Of a stretch of DNA of 64,000 nt, positions 49,546-58,552 are shown in pieces; the stretch's first letter is position 1; every line of letters begins with the position of its first letter. The stretch covers positions 1 through 64,000 of the forward strand of contig CALKMA010000031.1 of NCBI GenBank assembly GCA_937993755.1, read 5' to 3'. The DNA is from HGM13233 sp900762805 (lineage in GTDB: Bacteria; Bacillota; Clostridia; Oscillospirales; Ruminococcaceae). The translations under genes and the position numbers were made by a program. The notes under the pieces were generated by a model. The model searched no databases. It was given only the letters and a program-made list of their open reading frames with translations, and was not told the origin of the DNA.

Positions 49546-50771
49546 TGTTTATCCTCCGTTTCTTTGGCGGCTTCCTTTGCCAGTCGTGCGTCATTCATGC
49601 GGACGAACGGTGCAAAGATAAAGATGGCGATGATGGTAAAGACAATCGAGACGACAATACCTTTCCAACCATAGTTAAGAAAACTGGAAACGACTGAGGG
49701 GACTGCTTGGTTCTGCGCGATACAGTTGCTATTTCCGAGGAAACCGGCCATTTGTAGTAGACGGGTACCAAGTATCGGCGTTGTGCCGCAGATGATATAA
49801 GGAATGAAAAAGATAGGATTCATGATAATGGGCAAGCCAAAGGAGACCGGCTCCTGAATTTCAAAAAGAGCAGGGAGGAAAGAAATTTTGGCAATGCTGC
49901 GGGCGCCCTTGTTTTTGGAAAAGATCAAGATGGAGAGTATGACCGCGAGAATACTGTAATTGATGCCAAGACCAACGACCATATTCGGCGGAGTCTGGTT
50001 GGCTTGAAAAGCCGCAAGGTTCTCTGCTTGATTATTGATAAACAGCGCCATATAAATGGGTGCCGTCGCCATACCGCCGTGTACGCCGAAGAACCAAAGG
50101 ATAACACTAACAAGATAAAACATGACTTCACCGAACACATTGCAGCCGATGGCCATCAATGGAGCGCGCACCAGCGTAAAGAGAGCTGACTGAAGGTCAC
50201 CCCATGGAGTGAGGGCAAAGATAAATCGAATAAGCACCATGACGGCGGCTATGATAAATCCGGGAACAAGAGCCATAAACGAATTAGCTACGCCCTGTGG
50301 TACACCGGCTGGCATCTTAATAGTCCAGTTGCGGTTATATATAAAATGCATGGAGCTGGCTGTGAGGTAGGCAACAATCATAGCGCCAAAGGTACCAACG
50401 GTTCCTATATAGGTTGCAAACTGTTCGGTTGGTGTGACGATTAGTAGCGAGAAGATCGACATGAGGCCGCTAATGATGGCGTTTTTCTTCATGCCCTTTC
50501 TAGTCATGTACTGATAGCCAACAGCGAAGGCCAGATAAAGCGAGAAATAGCCGAAGGTACAGTCGTAGGGCAGGCTTAGAACACTCTTGAGGCCGATTTT
50601 GGCAATAAAATCCTGATAGGCCTCGAAGGGAAGGCCGTTAATCAACGAGCCGATGGCACCAATGATGGTAAACGGCAAAATCATCTGAAACGCACCCTGC
50701 AGAATCATCAAGGGCTTGCAATTGAGCATGGCATCAGATATCTTTGTCAGCCATTCCTGAAATTTTTTCAT
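49542..50771 (-). CDS. PTS EIIC, lactose/cellobiose/chitobiose family
   Basis: This 409-residue membrane permease has about 8-10 TM segments, with the family pattern ISFLPALFEIQEPVSFGLPI (substrate Glu region) and FGVHGGMA. Together with EIIA and EIIB it takes up and phosphorylates a beta-glycoside. The gene is AT-richer than its neighbours. Given ChbG next to it, N,N'-diacetylchitobiose is the best guess for substrate. Confidence 0.9.
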   Translation of the reverse strand: MKKFQEWLTKISDAMLNCKPLMILQGAFQMILPFTIIGAIGSLINGLPFEAYQDFIAKIGLKSVLSLPYDCTFGYFSLYLAFAVGYQYMTRKGMKKNAIISGLMSIFSLLIVTPTEQFATYIGTVGTFGAMIVAYLTASSMHFIYNRNWTIKMPAGVPQGVANSFMALVPGFIIAAVMVLIRFIFALTPWGDLQSALFTLVRAPLMAIGCNVFGEVMFYLVSVILWFFGVHGGMATAPIYMALFINNQAENLAAFQANQTPPNMVVGLGINYSILAVILSILIFSKNKGARSIAKISFLPALFEIQEPVSFGLPIIMNPIFFIPYIICGTTPILGTRLLQMAGFLGNSNCIAQNQAVPSVVSSFLNYGWKGIVVSIVFTIIAIFIFAPFVRMNDARLAKEAAKETEDKQ

Positions 50772-50786
50772 GATAGTTTTCCTCTC

Positions 50787-51098
50787 TCATTTCTCATTTT
50801 TTTGACAGAGCTGCTCGGCAAAGGCCAGCACGGCGGCTCCGTTGCATTTGCCGTAATCCGACCGGTCGATAACGGCGACGGGGATGCGGTCATTATCGAC
50901 GCTGTCCCGCACCTCGGCGATGCGGTTGGACACCTGCGGTCCCAGCAGGACGACGTCATAACCCTCCTCGTATTCCACCGATTCGATATCGACTGCCCAG
51001 ATGTGGTAGTCCTTCCCCTGCGCCTTGGCCGCCGCCAGCATTTTGGTAACAAGCAGGCTGGTGGACATCCCCAGCGCACAGGCGAGCATGATATTCAT
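50787..51098 (-). CDS. PTS EIIB, lactose/cellobiose family
   Basis: This 103-residue phosphocarrier has the Cys7 site in MLACALGMSTSLLV and the motif VVLLGPQV. It accepts phosphate from EIIA and hands it to sugar bound by EIIC. The gene overlaps the EIIA stop by 4 bases and precedes EIIC by 15 bases. Confidence 0.93.
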   Translation of the reverse strand: MNIMLACALGMSTSLLVTKMLAAAKAQGKDYHIWAVDIESVEYEEGYDVVLLGPQVSNRIAEVRDSVDNDRIPVAVIDRSDYGKCNGAAVLAFAEQLCQKNEK

Positions 51099-51451
51099 TG
51101 TGAAAGGCTCCTTTCATTCAGCTTTTCTTCGATTCTTTGAAGCCGGGCGTTGAGCTGTATGGCCTGTCTGGCCTGATCAATAGCCATCATTGCCATGCAC
51201 AGGTGATCCTGCGCATGCACCATAATGATGCGGACCGCCTGTCCCTTCCCTGCGGCTTCGGCTTGGATCAGCGACGTCTGGATCTGATGCGCTGCCGCCA
51301 ATTCTCTTTTGGCCTGCGAGAGCTTGCTCTCGGCAAGGTCGAATTTATATTCACCGGCGGCGGCTATCGCATCGTACGCTGCGATCTTGGCGTCGCCCGC
51401 ATGAACAATCAGTTCAAGGCTCTGTTCGTAGGTCAGTTCGTTTTCTTCCAT
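51095..51451 (-). CDS. PTS EIIA, lactose/cellobiose family
   Basis: This 118-residue helical phosphocarrier has the active His in MVHAQDHL. It is a trimer-forming EIIA of the Lac family. I start at the second ATG because GGAGG lies 5 bases upstream of it. It overlaps EIIB by 4 bases and lies 12 bases after the regulator. Confidence 0.92.
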   Translation of the reverse strand: MEENELTYEQSLELIVHAGDAKIAAYDAIAAAGEYKFDLAESKLSQAKRELAAAHQIQTSLIQAEAAGKGQAVRIIMVHAQDHLCMAMMAIDQARQAIQLNARLQRIEEKLNERSLSQ

Positions 51452-51463
51452 GATATCCTCCAT

Positions 51464-53161
51464 TTATTGCAGCAGGTCGAGAAGCTTTTCATAGCTGCGC
51501 GCCCTGAACAGCTCCTCCTGCTTTCCGGGGTCGGTGATAAGAGAGACAATGCGATCCATAACAGCGCGGTGCTCTCTGGCAAAGCCCTTTTCGAGCGCCA
51601 GCAGCAGAACGAGCCGCACGCGGCTGCCGCCCCAGTCGATGGGATCGTCGAGCAGTGCTGTGCAGATGAGCGTCTGCTCGTTGACGGCGCGGGCGGGGTG
51701 CGGCAGCGCAACGCCGTCGGCCAGACAGGTCGAGCTGAGGGCCTCGCGTTCGAACACCAGCTCGCGGAAGCCGGCCGGCATCGGCTGCAGGCTTTCAAGC
51801 TGTGCGATCATGCGCTCGATGCAGGCCTCGCGCGACGGCACCGAGAGGTGCCCCAGAAACAGTTCGCGGCGGAAGTAGCGCTCCGGCTCACTGTCCGGCG
51901 CCATGATATCGGCAATGCGGCGTTCGGTTTCCTCATCGAGAAACAACTTGATTTGCTGAACCGGAATGGGGAAGTTCTCCTCAAGAGGGATGGTTGTGAG
52001 CAAATAATCGTAGTCGGCCCAGCGAATGCGGTCGAGGTCGAGCCTCCCGCAGGTGGCAATCGTCTCAATCTGGTTGGCAAACCGGCGCAGCAGCATCAGC
52101 CGCAGCAGCTCAGCGCTGCCCGCCCCGGTGGAGCAGACCAGCAAAACGTGCTTTTTTTGCCCGCAGCGGGCCTTTTCCATCGCCACCTTCAGGTGCAGTG
52201 CAAGATAGGATATCTCATGCTCGCTCATCGAGCAGTTGTAGCGTCTGTTGATGACGGCGGCTGCGCTGAGGGCGAGATCGTAGGCGTCGGGAAGGTTGAG
52301 ACGTATTTCGTCGAGCATGGGGTTTTTGAGCACGCTGCCGTGCCGGATACGGTTGAGCAGCGGTGCCAGATGATTGTTAAGCATGGTGCGCAGCTCAGCA
52401 TCTCCCGAAAAATCGAGCAGGAAGTCGGTACGCAGCCGTTCGAAAATGGCATCTGTCAGCGATACCAGTTCGCCGGTTCTCAGTTCGCTGTCGGCATGGG
52501 TGATGCGCTTGCTTGACAGATGCTGTACGACATAGAATACCTCGTCGGGTACGTAGGGAGTGTGCAGTGCCTTCTCTAGCCGGTGCACGATGTCGGCGGC
52601 CAGCGGCAACTCCTTTTCGTGACGCAGACGTTCGCGTGTCAGGGCGTCAAGCTCAATGGCGCTGTCGTTGCGGATGCGGTAAAAGGCGGCCAGCAGATGC
52701 ATGGTGAGATTTTGCAGCGTGAGGTCAGACAACTCGTAGCCGAAAGCACGGCAGGAGGACAAAACCGTCTCGCGGATGGTGCGGATTGCCGTGTCAATGG
52801 CGCTTTGCCCCAGCAGACTGCCGGGGGCACCGTGCAGCGCACCCTCCAACAGTGCGGCCATGCAGCAGCGACGATCCTTTTCGCTGCCGGCAATCGCCAG
52901 CCCGCGATAGGGGCGGCTTTCGATAGTCAGCGCATATCCGCCCAGCTGCTCGCGGACACGGGCGAGATCCCGTGTCAGCTGCGGGCGGGAAATGTGCAGT
53001 TCATCGGCCAGCGTTTCGGCCTTGAGCCAGTCGGAGGCGGCCAGTAGGCGCAGTGTCAGCTGCGTTACTCGTTGCTGCGGGGTTTGCGCCGGGACAAAAG
53101 CATCGGCCTGCGGGCAGGTTGGGATCAGCTCCTCCTGATGTTCGGGTGTGCGGCGTTCCAT
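51464..53161 (-). CDS. PRD-containing transcriptional activator (LicR/MtlR type)
   Basis: This 565-residue protein has N-terminal HTH (about 28-75), two PRD domains (about 95-200 and 205-310), an EIIB-like domain with HVLLVCSTGAGSAE (about 325-410) and an EIIA-like domain (about 430-565) with DGVALPHP. Phosphorylation of PRD His residues should switch it according to PTS flux. ATG has GGAGG 7 bases upstream. It heads the PTS operon and likely activates it. Confidence 0.9.
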   Translation of the reverse strand: MERRTPEHQEELIPTCPQADAFVPAQTPQQRVTQLTLRLLAASDWLKAETLADELHISRPQLTRDLARVREQLGGYALTIESRPYRGLAIAGSEKDRRCCMAALLEGALHGAPGSLLGQSAIDTAIRTIRETVLSSCRAFGYELSDLTLQNLTMHLLAAFYRIRNDSAIELDALTRERLRHEKELPLAADIVHRLEKALHTPYVPDEVFYVVQHLSSKRITHADSELRTGELVSLTDAIFERLRTDFLLDFSGDAELRTMLNNHLAPLLNRIRHGSVLKNPMLDEIRLNLPDAYDLALSAAAVINRRYNCSMSEHEISYLALHLKVAMEKARCGQKKHVLLVCSTGAGSAELLRLMLLRRFANQIETIATCGRLDLDRIRWADYDYLLTTIPLEENFPIPVQQIKLFLDEETERRIADIMAPDSEPERYFRRELFLGHLSVPSREACIERMIAQLESLQPMPAGFRELVFEREALSSTCLADGVALPHPARAVNEQTLICTALLDDPIDWGGSRVRLVLLLALEKGFAREHRAVMDRIVSLITDPGKQEELFRARSYEKLLDLLQ

Positions 53162-53290
53162 CGCCATACCTCCTTGCAAAAAGTGCGCTTCTTTTTGACA
53201 TTTTAATTATATCGCCGGTTTTTATGAAAATAAAGCTCATCTTTTGTGCAATTTCCCCATGTCAGATGATGAGGAGTTTCTGTAGGTATG

Positions 53291-53330
53291 AAAAAGGAGC
53301 CCTTTGCGGCCCCAAAGACCGCAAAAAGCC
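53291..53330 (-). terminator. Terminator of the second MATE gene
   Basis: TTTGCGG (53303-53309) pairs with CCGCAAA (53319-53325), and the minus strand then has CTCCTTTTT. Confidence 0.5.
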
Positions 53331-53346
53331 CCGTGCGGCGCATGGG

Positions 53347-54705
53347 TCACAGCTCCGCGCTGTCCCCGCAGCGGCGCAGCAGCCGCTGCCGCCCGGCCTG
53401 CCGCCTTGCCCGCGCCGCCTCGGCAAGCAGAATGCTGCCCGCCAGCAGCGCCATAAAGACATATACGCTGTGAATGGCTGCCCACATACCCGCCGTGCCG
53501 AACCGGGCGGGCAGCACCGTTGTGAGCAGCACCATGAGCGCCGGTTCGGTGTAGGTCAGCAGGCTGGCAAACAGTCTGCTGTCAACGGCGCTGAGGTAGG
53601 AAATGGCCGTGCGCGAGAGGCAGACGCAGCTGAACGAGGCCAGATAACCCGCCAAATGGCCGACGGCTTTGCGCGTGACGGCTTCTGACAGTCCGAAGGC
53701 ACGTGCGATGGGATATTTGAAACCCAGTCCGACAGCGGCGCCCAATGCCAGCAGCAGCGTCGCCGAGAGGAACATCCAGCGCCCGACGTAGTTGGCGGCC
53801 TTGCGGTCGCTCTCACCGTAATAACGGCTGATAAGAGGTTGGCTGGCGTCCATGATGGTACGGTGCAGCGTGTTGGTGATGCCGGCAATGTAGATGGCTG
53901 TGGTGTAGGCCGCCAGCTCCTCCGAGCCTCCGGCGCGCATAAAGCCGCGGCTGATGAAGGTTGATACCAGTCCCTGTGCAAAGTAAAGGCCAAAGGGTGC
54001 GATGCCGGTGATCAGAATACCACCGACAGCGCCGCGCCGGCCGTCGGTTTCGCGGCGGCTCCACTCACCGCGCCGTTTTTTATACAGAAACAGGGCGCAA
54101 GCCAGCGCAATGACGGCCTGTCCGGCGATATAGGCAATGGCGCAGCCCGTCATACCGAGCGGGAGCAGCACCATCAGCACATAGTCAAGTACAAAATTGA
54201 CGGCGTAGCCCAGCCCCATGGCGATGCTGGCCAGTCGGTTGCCGCCCATGTTGCGCACCAGCGGCAGAGCGCCGTAGCCGAACACCTGCAGCACGGTGCC
54301 GCAGACCACCGGCAGCATGTATTCCATTGCCAACTCCAGGGCGCGCCCCTCGCCGCCCAGCAGTATGAGGATGGGCCGCATGAACAGCAGCAGCGCTGCC
54401 GTCAGCAAAGCGCTCAGCCCCAGCATCAGCCGGCAGGTTTTGACAAAATAATCGCGTGCCTCGCCGCAGCGCCCTTCGCCGGCTGCTACCGAAAAGCGGA
54501 TGGCCCCGCCCAGTCCGACGCCCATGGCAAGGCCGGTCAGAAAGGTGACGATATTCCAGGCGACGGTGATGGCCGACATACCATCGTCGCCCACGGCGTT
54601 GCCGATGAACAGACCGTCGGTAAAATAGTACAGCGACATCCCCAGTCCGCCAAGCAGCGCCGGCCCCAGCGCCGCGAGATATTCTTTTTGCAGTTTACTC
54701 TTCAT
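53347..54705 (-). CDS. MATE family transporter (second)
   Basis: This 452-residue membrane protein has 12 TM segments; the start is LGPALLGGLGMSLYYFTDGLF and GLAMGVGLGGAIRFSVAAGEG lies in TM2-3. It is a different branch from the MATE protein at 20.6-21.9 kb. Substrate unknown. ATG has GGAGG 4 bases upstream. It is divergent from a HAD gene. Confidence 0.87.
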   Translation of the reverse strand: MKSKLQKEYLAALGPALLGGLGMSLYYFTDGLFIGNAVGDDGMSAITVAWNIVTFLTGLAMGVGLGGAIRFSVAAGEGRCGEARDYFVKTCRLMLGLSALLTAALLLFMRPILILLGGEGRALELAMEYMLPVVCGTVLQVFGYGALPLVRNMGGNRLASIAMGLGYAVNFVLDYVLMVLLPLGMTGCAIAYIAGQAVIALACALFLYKKRRGEWSRRETDGRRGAVGGILITGIAPFGLYFAQGLVSTFISRGFMRAGGSEELAAYTTAIYIAGITNTLHRTIMDASQPLISRYYGESDRKAANYVGRWMFLSATLLLALGAAVGLGFKYPIARAFGLSEAVTRKAVGHLAGYLASFSCVCLSRTAISYLSAVDSRLFASLLTYTEPALMVLLTTVLPARFGTAGMWAAIHSVYVFMALLAGSILLAEAARARRQAGRQRLLRRCGDSAEL

Positions 54706-54730
54706 ACCGTCCTCCGTCAGTTATGCAACT

Positions 54731-54759
54731 ATCATACCATACGCGCCCAAATTATTCAA
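54731..54759 (-). promoter_or_regulatory. Promoter of the second MATE gene
   Basis: TTGAAT (54754-54759), 17 bases, TATGAT (54731-54736). Confidence 0.75.
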
Positions 54760-54849
54760 TATATTCATAGCGCTTTTCGGTTAGTGAAGATTGCCGTCTG
54801 CTCATACCTGGTATTTCGACAATTTAATTCTTAATATTCGCTCCAATGC

Positions 54850-54878
54850 TTGACAAACGGCGGAAAGCTCGGCATACT
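54850..54878 (+). promoter_or_regulatory. Promoter of the HAD gene
   Basis: TTGACA (54850-54855), 17 bases, CATACT (54873-54878). Confidence 0.75.
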
Positions 54879-54909
54879 ATAATTAAGTACTGACAGAAAA
54901 GGAGAGCAG

Positions 54910-55554
54910 ATGAAGAATTTGGATCTTGTGATATTTGACATGGATGGTCTCATGCTTGACACGGAGCGCCGCTATGCCGATGACATCGAGCGGGTCATGC
55001 GGCAGCTGGGGGTCACTGTCAATATGGAGACGCTGTGGGAGTCGATCGGTTCTTCAGAATTCGATGAAGAGAGGTTTTTCGTGCATATCCCTGCCGGCAT
55101 TGACGCCCACGCCGCCATGCGGCAAGTAGTACCCGACGCGGTGGAGGATATGTGCCGGCGCGGGGTGCCCGTCAAAAAGGGGTTGAACGAGCTGATGGCA
55201 GCGCTGAAGGCCCGCGGCATTCCCATGGTCGTGGCGACTTCAACGCCCATCGAGTACGCCGGCCGGCTGCTGTGCGCCGCCGGCCTTTACGACAAGCTAG
55301 ATTTTGTGATGACGCGCGCCGAGGTCGCCCGCGGCAAGCCGGCTCCCGATATCTTTCTGCGCGCCTGCGAGAAAGCCGGTGCTTCGCCCGCCCGTGCGCT
55401 GGTGTTGGAGGATTCCAACAATGGTGGTCGTGCCGCCCTTGCTGCCGGCATCCGCTATATTATCGTGCCTGATATCAATCCGCCGGCCGTCGATGTGGCG
55501 CAGGGGGCCTATGCCGTTGCCGAGAGTCTGATGGCGGTCGTACCGATGGTGTAA
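54910..55554 (+). CDS. HAD hydrolase, beta-phosphoglucomutase-like
   Basis: This 214-residue protein has DMDGLMLDTE at the N-terminus, Thr/Ser in VVATSTPIEY, Lys in RGKPAPDIF and Asp in VLEDSNNGG. The cap resembles beta-PGM or phosphatases of the same group. ATG has GGAGAG 6 bases upstream. Substrate is not defined; a sugar phosphate is likely. Confidence 0.87.
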   Translation: MKNLDLVIFDMDGLMLDTERRYADDIERVMRQLGVTVNMETLWESIGSSEFDEERFFVHIPAGIDAHAAMRQVVPDAVEDMCRRGVPVKKGLNELMAALKARGIPMVVATSTPIEYAGRLLCAAGLYDKLDFVMTRAEVARGKPAPDIFLRACEKAGASPARALVLEDSNNGGRAALAAGIRYIIVPDINPPAVDVAQGAYAVAESLMAVVPMV

Positions 55555-55730
55555 TATTGGCCGCGGACCGATGCAGACAGCCTCGGCAGTCGCTTTGCGG
55601 TCGGTCGGGCAGCGGCAAACGGTGTCGGAAGATACTTCCTATCCGGCAGGCCGGGCGCAAGCAGTGTTGACAGCTTTTCCTGCCGGAGACCGGACCGAAC
55701 CCGCCGTTGCCCGATATCGCCGCACGGCAT

Positions 55731-55771
55731 AAAAAAACAGCGCCCCGTATGACGGCTGTCATACGGGGCGC
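55731..55771 (-). terminator. Terminator of pepT
   Basis: A perfect 14-bp stem (55758-55771 with 55740-55753) followed on the minus strand by TG and seven T. Confidence 0.9.
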
Positions 55772-55826
55772 CGGCTGTTTCACGCGCTGTCAGCGTGGGG
55801 GCTGTTGTTTTTCGGCTGCGGCGCCG

Positions 55827-57044
55827 TCACACGTTTTCCGGCTTGACCAGCTCCAGCAGCAGCTGCACCGCCGTGTCCATGGCCTCAGCCGAAATATACT
55901 CATAGCGGCCATGGAAGTTGTAGCCGCCGGTCGGCAGATTGGGGCAGGGCAGTCCCATAAAGGAAAGCCGCGCGCCGTCGGTGCCGCCGCGGACCGGCTC
56001 GGCCTTGGGAGCGTCGATGCCGGCGGCCTTCATGGCGCGCACGATCTTTTTCTCGATGTCGGGATAGTTCTTCAGCACCTCGTACATATTGTAGTAGCTG
56101 TCGTTGATGCGGCACTGCACCACGCTGCGGCCATACTTGTCGGCCAGCAGGTCGGCAACCGTCTGCAGCTGCTGCTTGCGGTGCTCGAAGCGCGCGCGGT
56201 CATGATCGCGGATGATGTACTGCATGTGCGCCGCCTCCTCGTTGGCCTCGACGTTTTGCAGATGGAAGAAGCCCTCGCGCCCCTCGGTGAATTCGGGGCG
56301 CTCGGCGGCCGGCAGCAGGCTGTCGAACTCGCAGGCGATGCGGGCGGCGTTGATCATCTTACCCTTGGCCGATCCGGGGTGGATGTTGCGGCCGGTGATG
56401 CGGATGTCGGCGGCCGCCGCATTGAAGGTCTCGATGGCGTAATAGTCGAGGTCGCCGCCGTCCACCGTGTAGGCATAGTCGGCGCCGAAGGCCTTGACAT
56501 CGAAGCAGTCAACGCCGCGGCCGACCTCCTCGTCGGTGGTAAAGGCGATCTTGAGGGTGCCGTGGGGCGCGCCGGTGGTGAGGAGCTGCTCCAGCGCCGT
56601 CATGATCTCAGCTACGCCGGCCTTGTCGTCAGCCCCCAGCAGGGTGGTGCCGTCGGTGACGATGAGACTCTGCCCCTCGTATTTTTTCAGGTCGGGGAAT
56701 TCTCTGCTCGACAGCACATAGCCGTGCCCCAGCTCGACGTCGCCGCCGTCATAGGGTGCGACAATGCGCGCCTTGACGTCCTTGCCGGACAGGTCGGGTG
56801 AGGTGTCGATATGGGCGATCAGGCCGACTACCGGCTTATTCTCACAGCCGGCGGTGGCCGGCAGTGTCGCCAGCACATAGCCGGCGTCGGTCACCGAAAC
56901 ATCGGCAAGCCCCAGCTCGGTCAGCTCGCGCGCCAGCTCCTGCGACAGCACCAGCTGCCGGGCGCTGGAGGGGTGGGCCTCGCAGTTAGGGTCGGAGGCC
57001 GTATCATAGGTTACATAGTGAAGCAATCTTTCGTAAGCTCTCAT
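55827..57044 (-). CDS. pepT: Peptidase T (tripeptide aminopeptidase)
   Basis: This 405-residue M20B metallopeptidase removes the N-terminal residue of tripeptides. Metal ligands lie in HIDTSPDLSG, GADDKAGVAEI, TTDEEVGRG and VDGG. Catalytic and dimerisation regions are of usual length. I start at MRAYERLLHY because GAGGA lies 6-7 bases upstream; an upstream extension is unsupported. It is followed on the same strand by an end with a strong terminator. Confidence 0.96.
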   Translation of the reverse strand: MRAYERLLHYVTYDTASDPNCEAHPSSARQLVLSQELARELTELGLADVSVTDAGYVLATLPATAGCENKPVVGLIAHIDTSPDLSGKDVKARIVAPYDGGDVELGHGYVLSSREFPDLKKYEGQSLIVTDGTTLLGADDKAGVAEIMTALEQLLTTGAPHGTLKIAFTTDEEVGRGVDCFDVKAFGADYAYTVDGGDLDYYAIETFNAAAADIRITGRNIHPGSAKGKMINAARIACEFDSLLPAAERPEFTEGREGFFHLQNVEANEEAAHMQYIIRDHDRARFEHRKQQLQTVADLLADKYGRSVVQCRINDSYYNMYEVLKNYPDIEKKIVRAMKAAGIDAPKAEPVRGGTDGARLSFMGLPCPNLPTGGYNFHGRYEYISAEAMDTAVQLLLELVKPENV

Positions 57045-57079
57045 TTGGTGTTCCTCGCTGTGCTTTCCGGCGCGCGGCT

Positions 57080-57769
57080 TTAGCTGAGGGCGGAGGCACG
57101 CACCTCCACCAGCAGCCACTGGCCCTCTTCACGCGCCATGACATATTCCATATGTTTTACAACGGTATCGTGCTCCGGGTCGCGCTTGCCGGTATAATGC
57201 TCTATCAGGCCGGGGGACATATAGGCCACCGTCAGCACACGGTTGCTGCCCTCGCGCGCCACCTTCGTGACCTTGGGATAAAAGGCCACCGTGCCGGAGG
57301 TATCCGGCAGCGTGTAGAGGCCGGTTTCACTGTCATAGACAAAGGAGAGGCTGACATCGGAAAAGGTATGATGCTCAACCGTATAGCCGCCGCCGTACAT
57401 CGAAGCCGCCGCCGTCGACACCTCAAGGGCAGGCAGCAGCAGGCGGCCCTCCTCGTCATACTGGCGGTTCGCGGCCGGATAGCTGCCCAGCGACTGGTAG
57501 ATGGCCGCCTCCAGCAGCAGGTCGTCGTTGGGGTTTTCGGTGATGACGAAGGGACTGGGGTCGAGCGCCACGACAAATTCGATCTGGCTTTCAAATTCAT
57601 CGATCATGTTGGAGTTTGTCACCAGTGAATAGACTTGCTTGCCCACTGTCACCAGCACTGAAACAATACCGATAAAGGCAAGAAGCAACGTCACTCCGCC
57701 CGTTACCTTGCGGCGCACGGTGCGGCGATGGCGGATCTGTTCTTCCTTGGTGCGTTTTTTCTTTGCCAT
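57080..57769 (-). CDS. Membrane-anchored protein of unknown function
   Basis: This 229-residue protein begins MAKKKRTKEE, has a basic stretch and one TM helix (about 24-48), then an extracytoplasmic soluble domain rich in beta strands. ATG has GGAG 8 bases upstream. It lies 35 bases upstream of pepT on the same strand. No recognised domain; a septum or cell-wall role would be only a guess. Confidence 0.75.
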   Translation of the reverse strand: MAKKKRTKEEQIRHRRTVRRKVTGGVTLLLAFIGIVSVLVTVGKQVYSLVTNSNMIDEFESQIEFVVALDPSPFVITENPNDDLLLEAAIYQSLGSYPAANRQYDEEGRLLLPALEVSTAAASMYGGGYTVEHHTFSDVSLSFVYDSETGLYTLPDTSGTVAFYPKVTKVAREGSNRVLTVAYMSPGLIEHYTGKRDPEHDTVVKHMEYVMAREEGQWLLVEVRASALS

Positions 57770-57847
57770 ATTCAAGGCTCCTTGTTGAAAATGCAGGCTG
57801 CACGCGGCGGACGGGACCGTGCCCGACCGGTGCGTTCGGTTCTTATT

Positions 57848-57876
57848 ATTGTACCATATTCCTTGCAGCTTTTCAA
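57848..57876 (-). promoter_or_regulatory. Promoter of the 57-kb membrane gene and pepT
   Basis: TTGAAA (57871-57876), 17 bases, TACAAT (57848-57853). Confidence 0.75.
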
Positions 57877-58161
57877 ATCCTGTGGAAAGCGGTACGCAAA
57901 AGACCGCAAAAAGGGGCGGACGCCGCGGCTTTGGCCGCTTCGCGGGCGGGGCATTGGCGCCGACAACGGGGATGGGGCGGTGTTGCGAAAGCCATACTAA
58001 CCTAACGGAAGAAACGACCTTACAGGTGGGAAAGCATGAGCCTTTTGGTTCAAAATGGCGTCTGCTGGCGCAAGTGGAAGCCCGCTACTATATTCTGATT
58101 TCCAAATGTATCAGACGCAATAAAAGCTGTCCTTTTCCGAATCCTGTAATTTCCGGTGGTT

Positions 58162-58305
58162 CTCCCGCAAGAGCTTCAGCCTATGGAACACTTCAGACAG
58201 GAACTAATCGAATATCCGGATTACTACAACAGCCGCAGGACCAAGGCGAAACTAAAGGGCTTGCCGCCTGCATTACACAGACAGCAAGCCCTTCTGAGTG
58301 CTTGA
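58162..58305 (+). pseudogene. IS3-family (IS150 group) transposase OrfB, C-terminal remnant
   Basis: The last 47 codons read MEHFRQELIEY, then PDYYNSRRTKAKLKGLPPAL, the conserved end of IS150-type transposases. Upstream the frame is broken, and the catalytic D, D and E are missing. The stretch 57880-58160 has other decayed sequence that I cannot assign. Confidence 0.85.
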
Positions 58306-58326
58306 ACAATTATTGTTAGATATATT

Positions 58327-58350
58327 TGTCTAACTTATGGGGCGCTTCAC
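58327..58350. mobile_element. Right end of the IS3 remnant
   Basis: TGTCTAACTTATGGGGCGCTTCA, read inwards from the transposase end, matches IS150-type terminal sequence. No opposite end is found upstream. Confidence 0.7.
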
Positions 58351-58498
58351 CCGCGGCCCTGCTTTGTTCTGCTTTCTGCCGGCGGGCGGCAGTAAAACGG
58401 TTTTTCTTCTGTCAAAGCCCTTTTCTCCCGGCGCTTCTGCTTGCAGCGGCCTGCGGTGACAAGCCCTTGCCGCCCGCCCCGCCGGCCTTCCCGGCCCC

Positions 58499-58527
58499 TT
58501 GACATTCCCGTCCGCAGGGCTTAAAAT
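58499..58527 (+). promoter_or_regulatory. Promoter of the PHP phosphatase gene
   Basis: TTGACA (58499-58504), 17 bases, TAAAAT (58522-58527). Confidence 0.8.
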
Positions 58528-58552
58528 GATACTCGGAAACGAGGTTCCTTCC

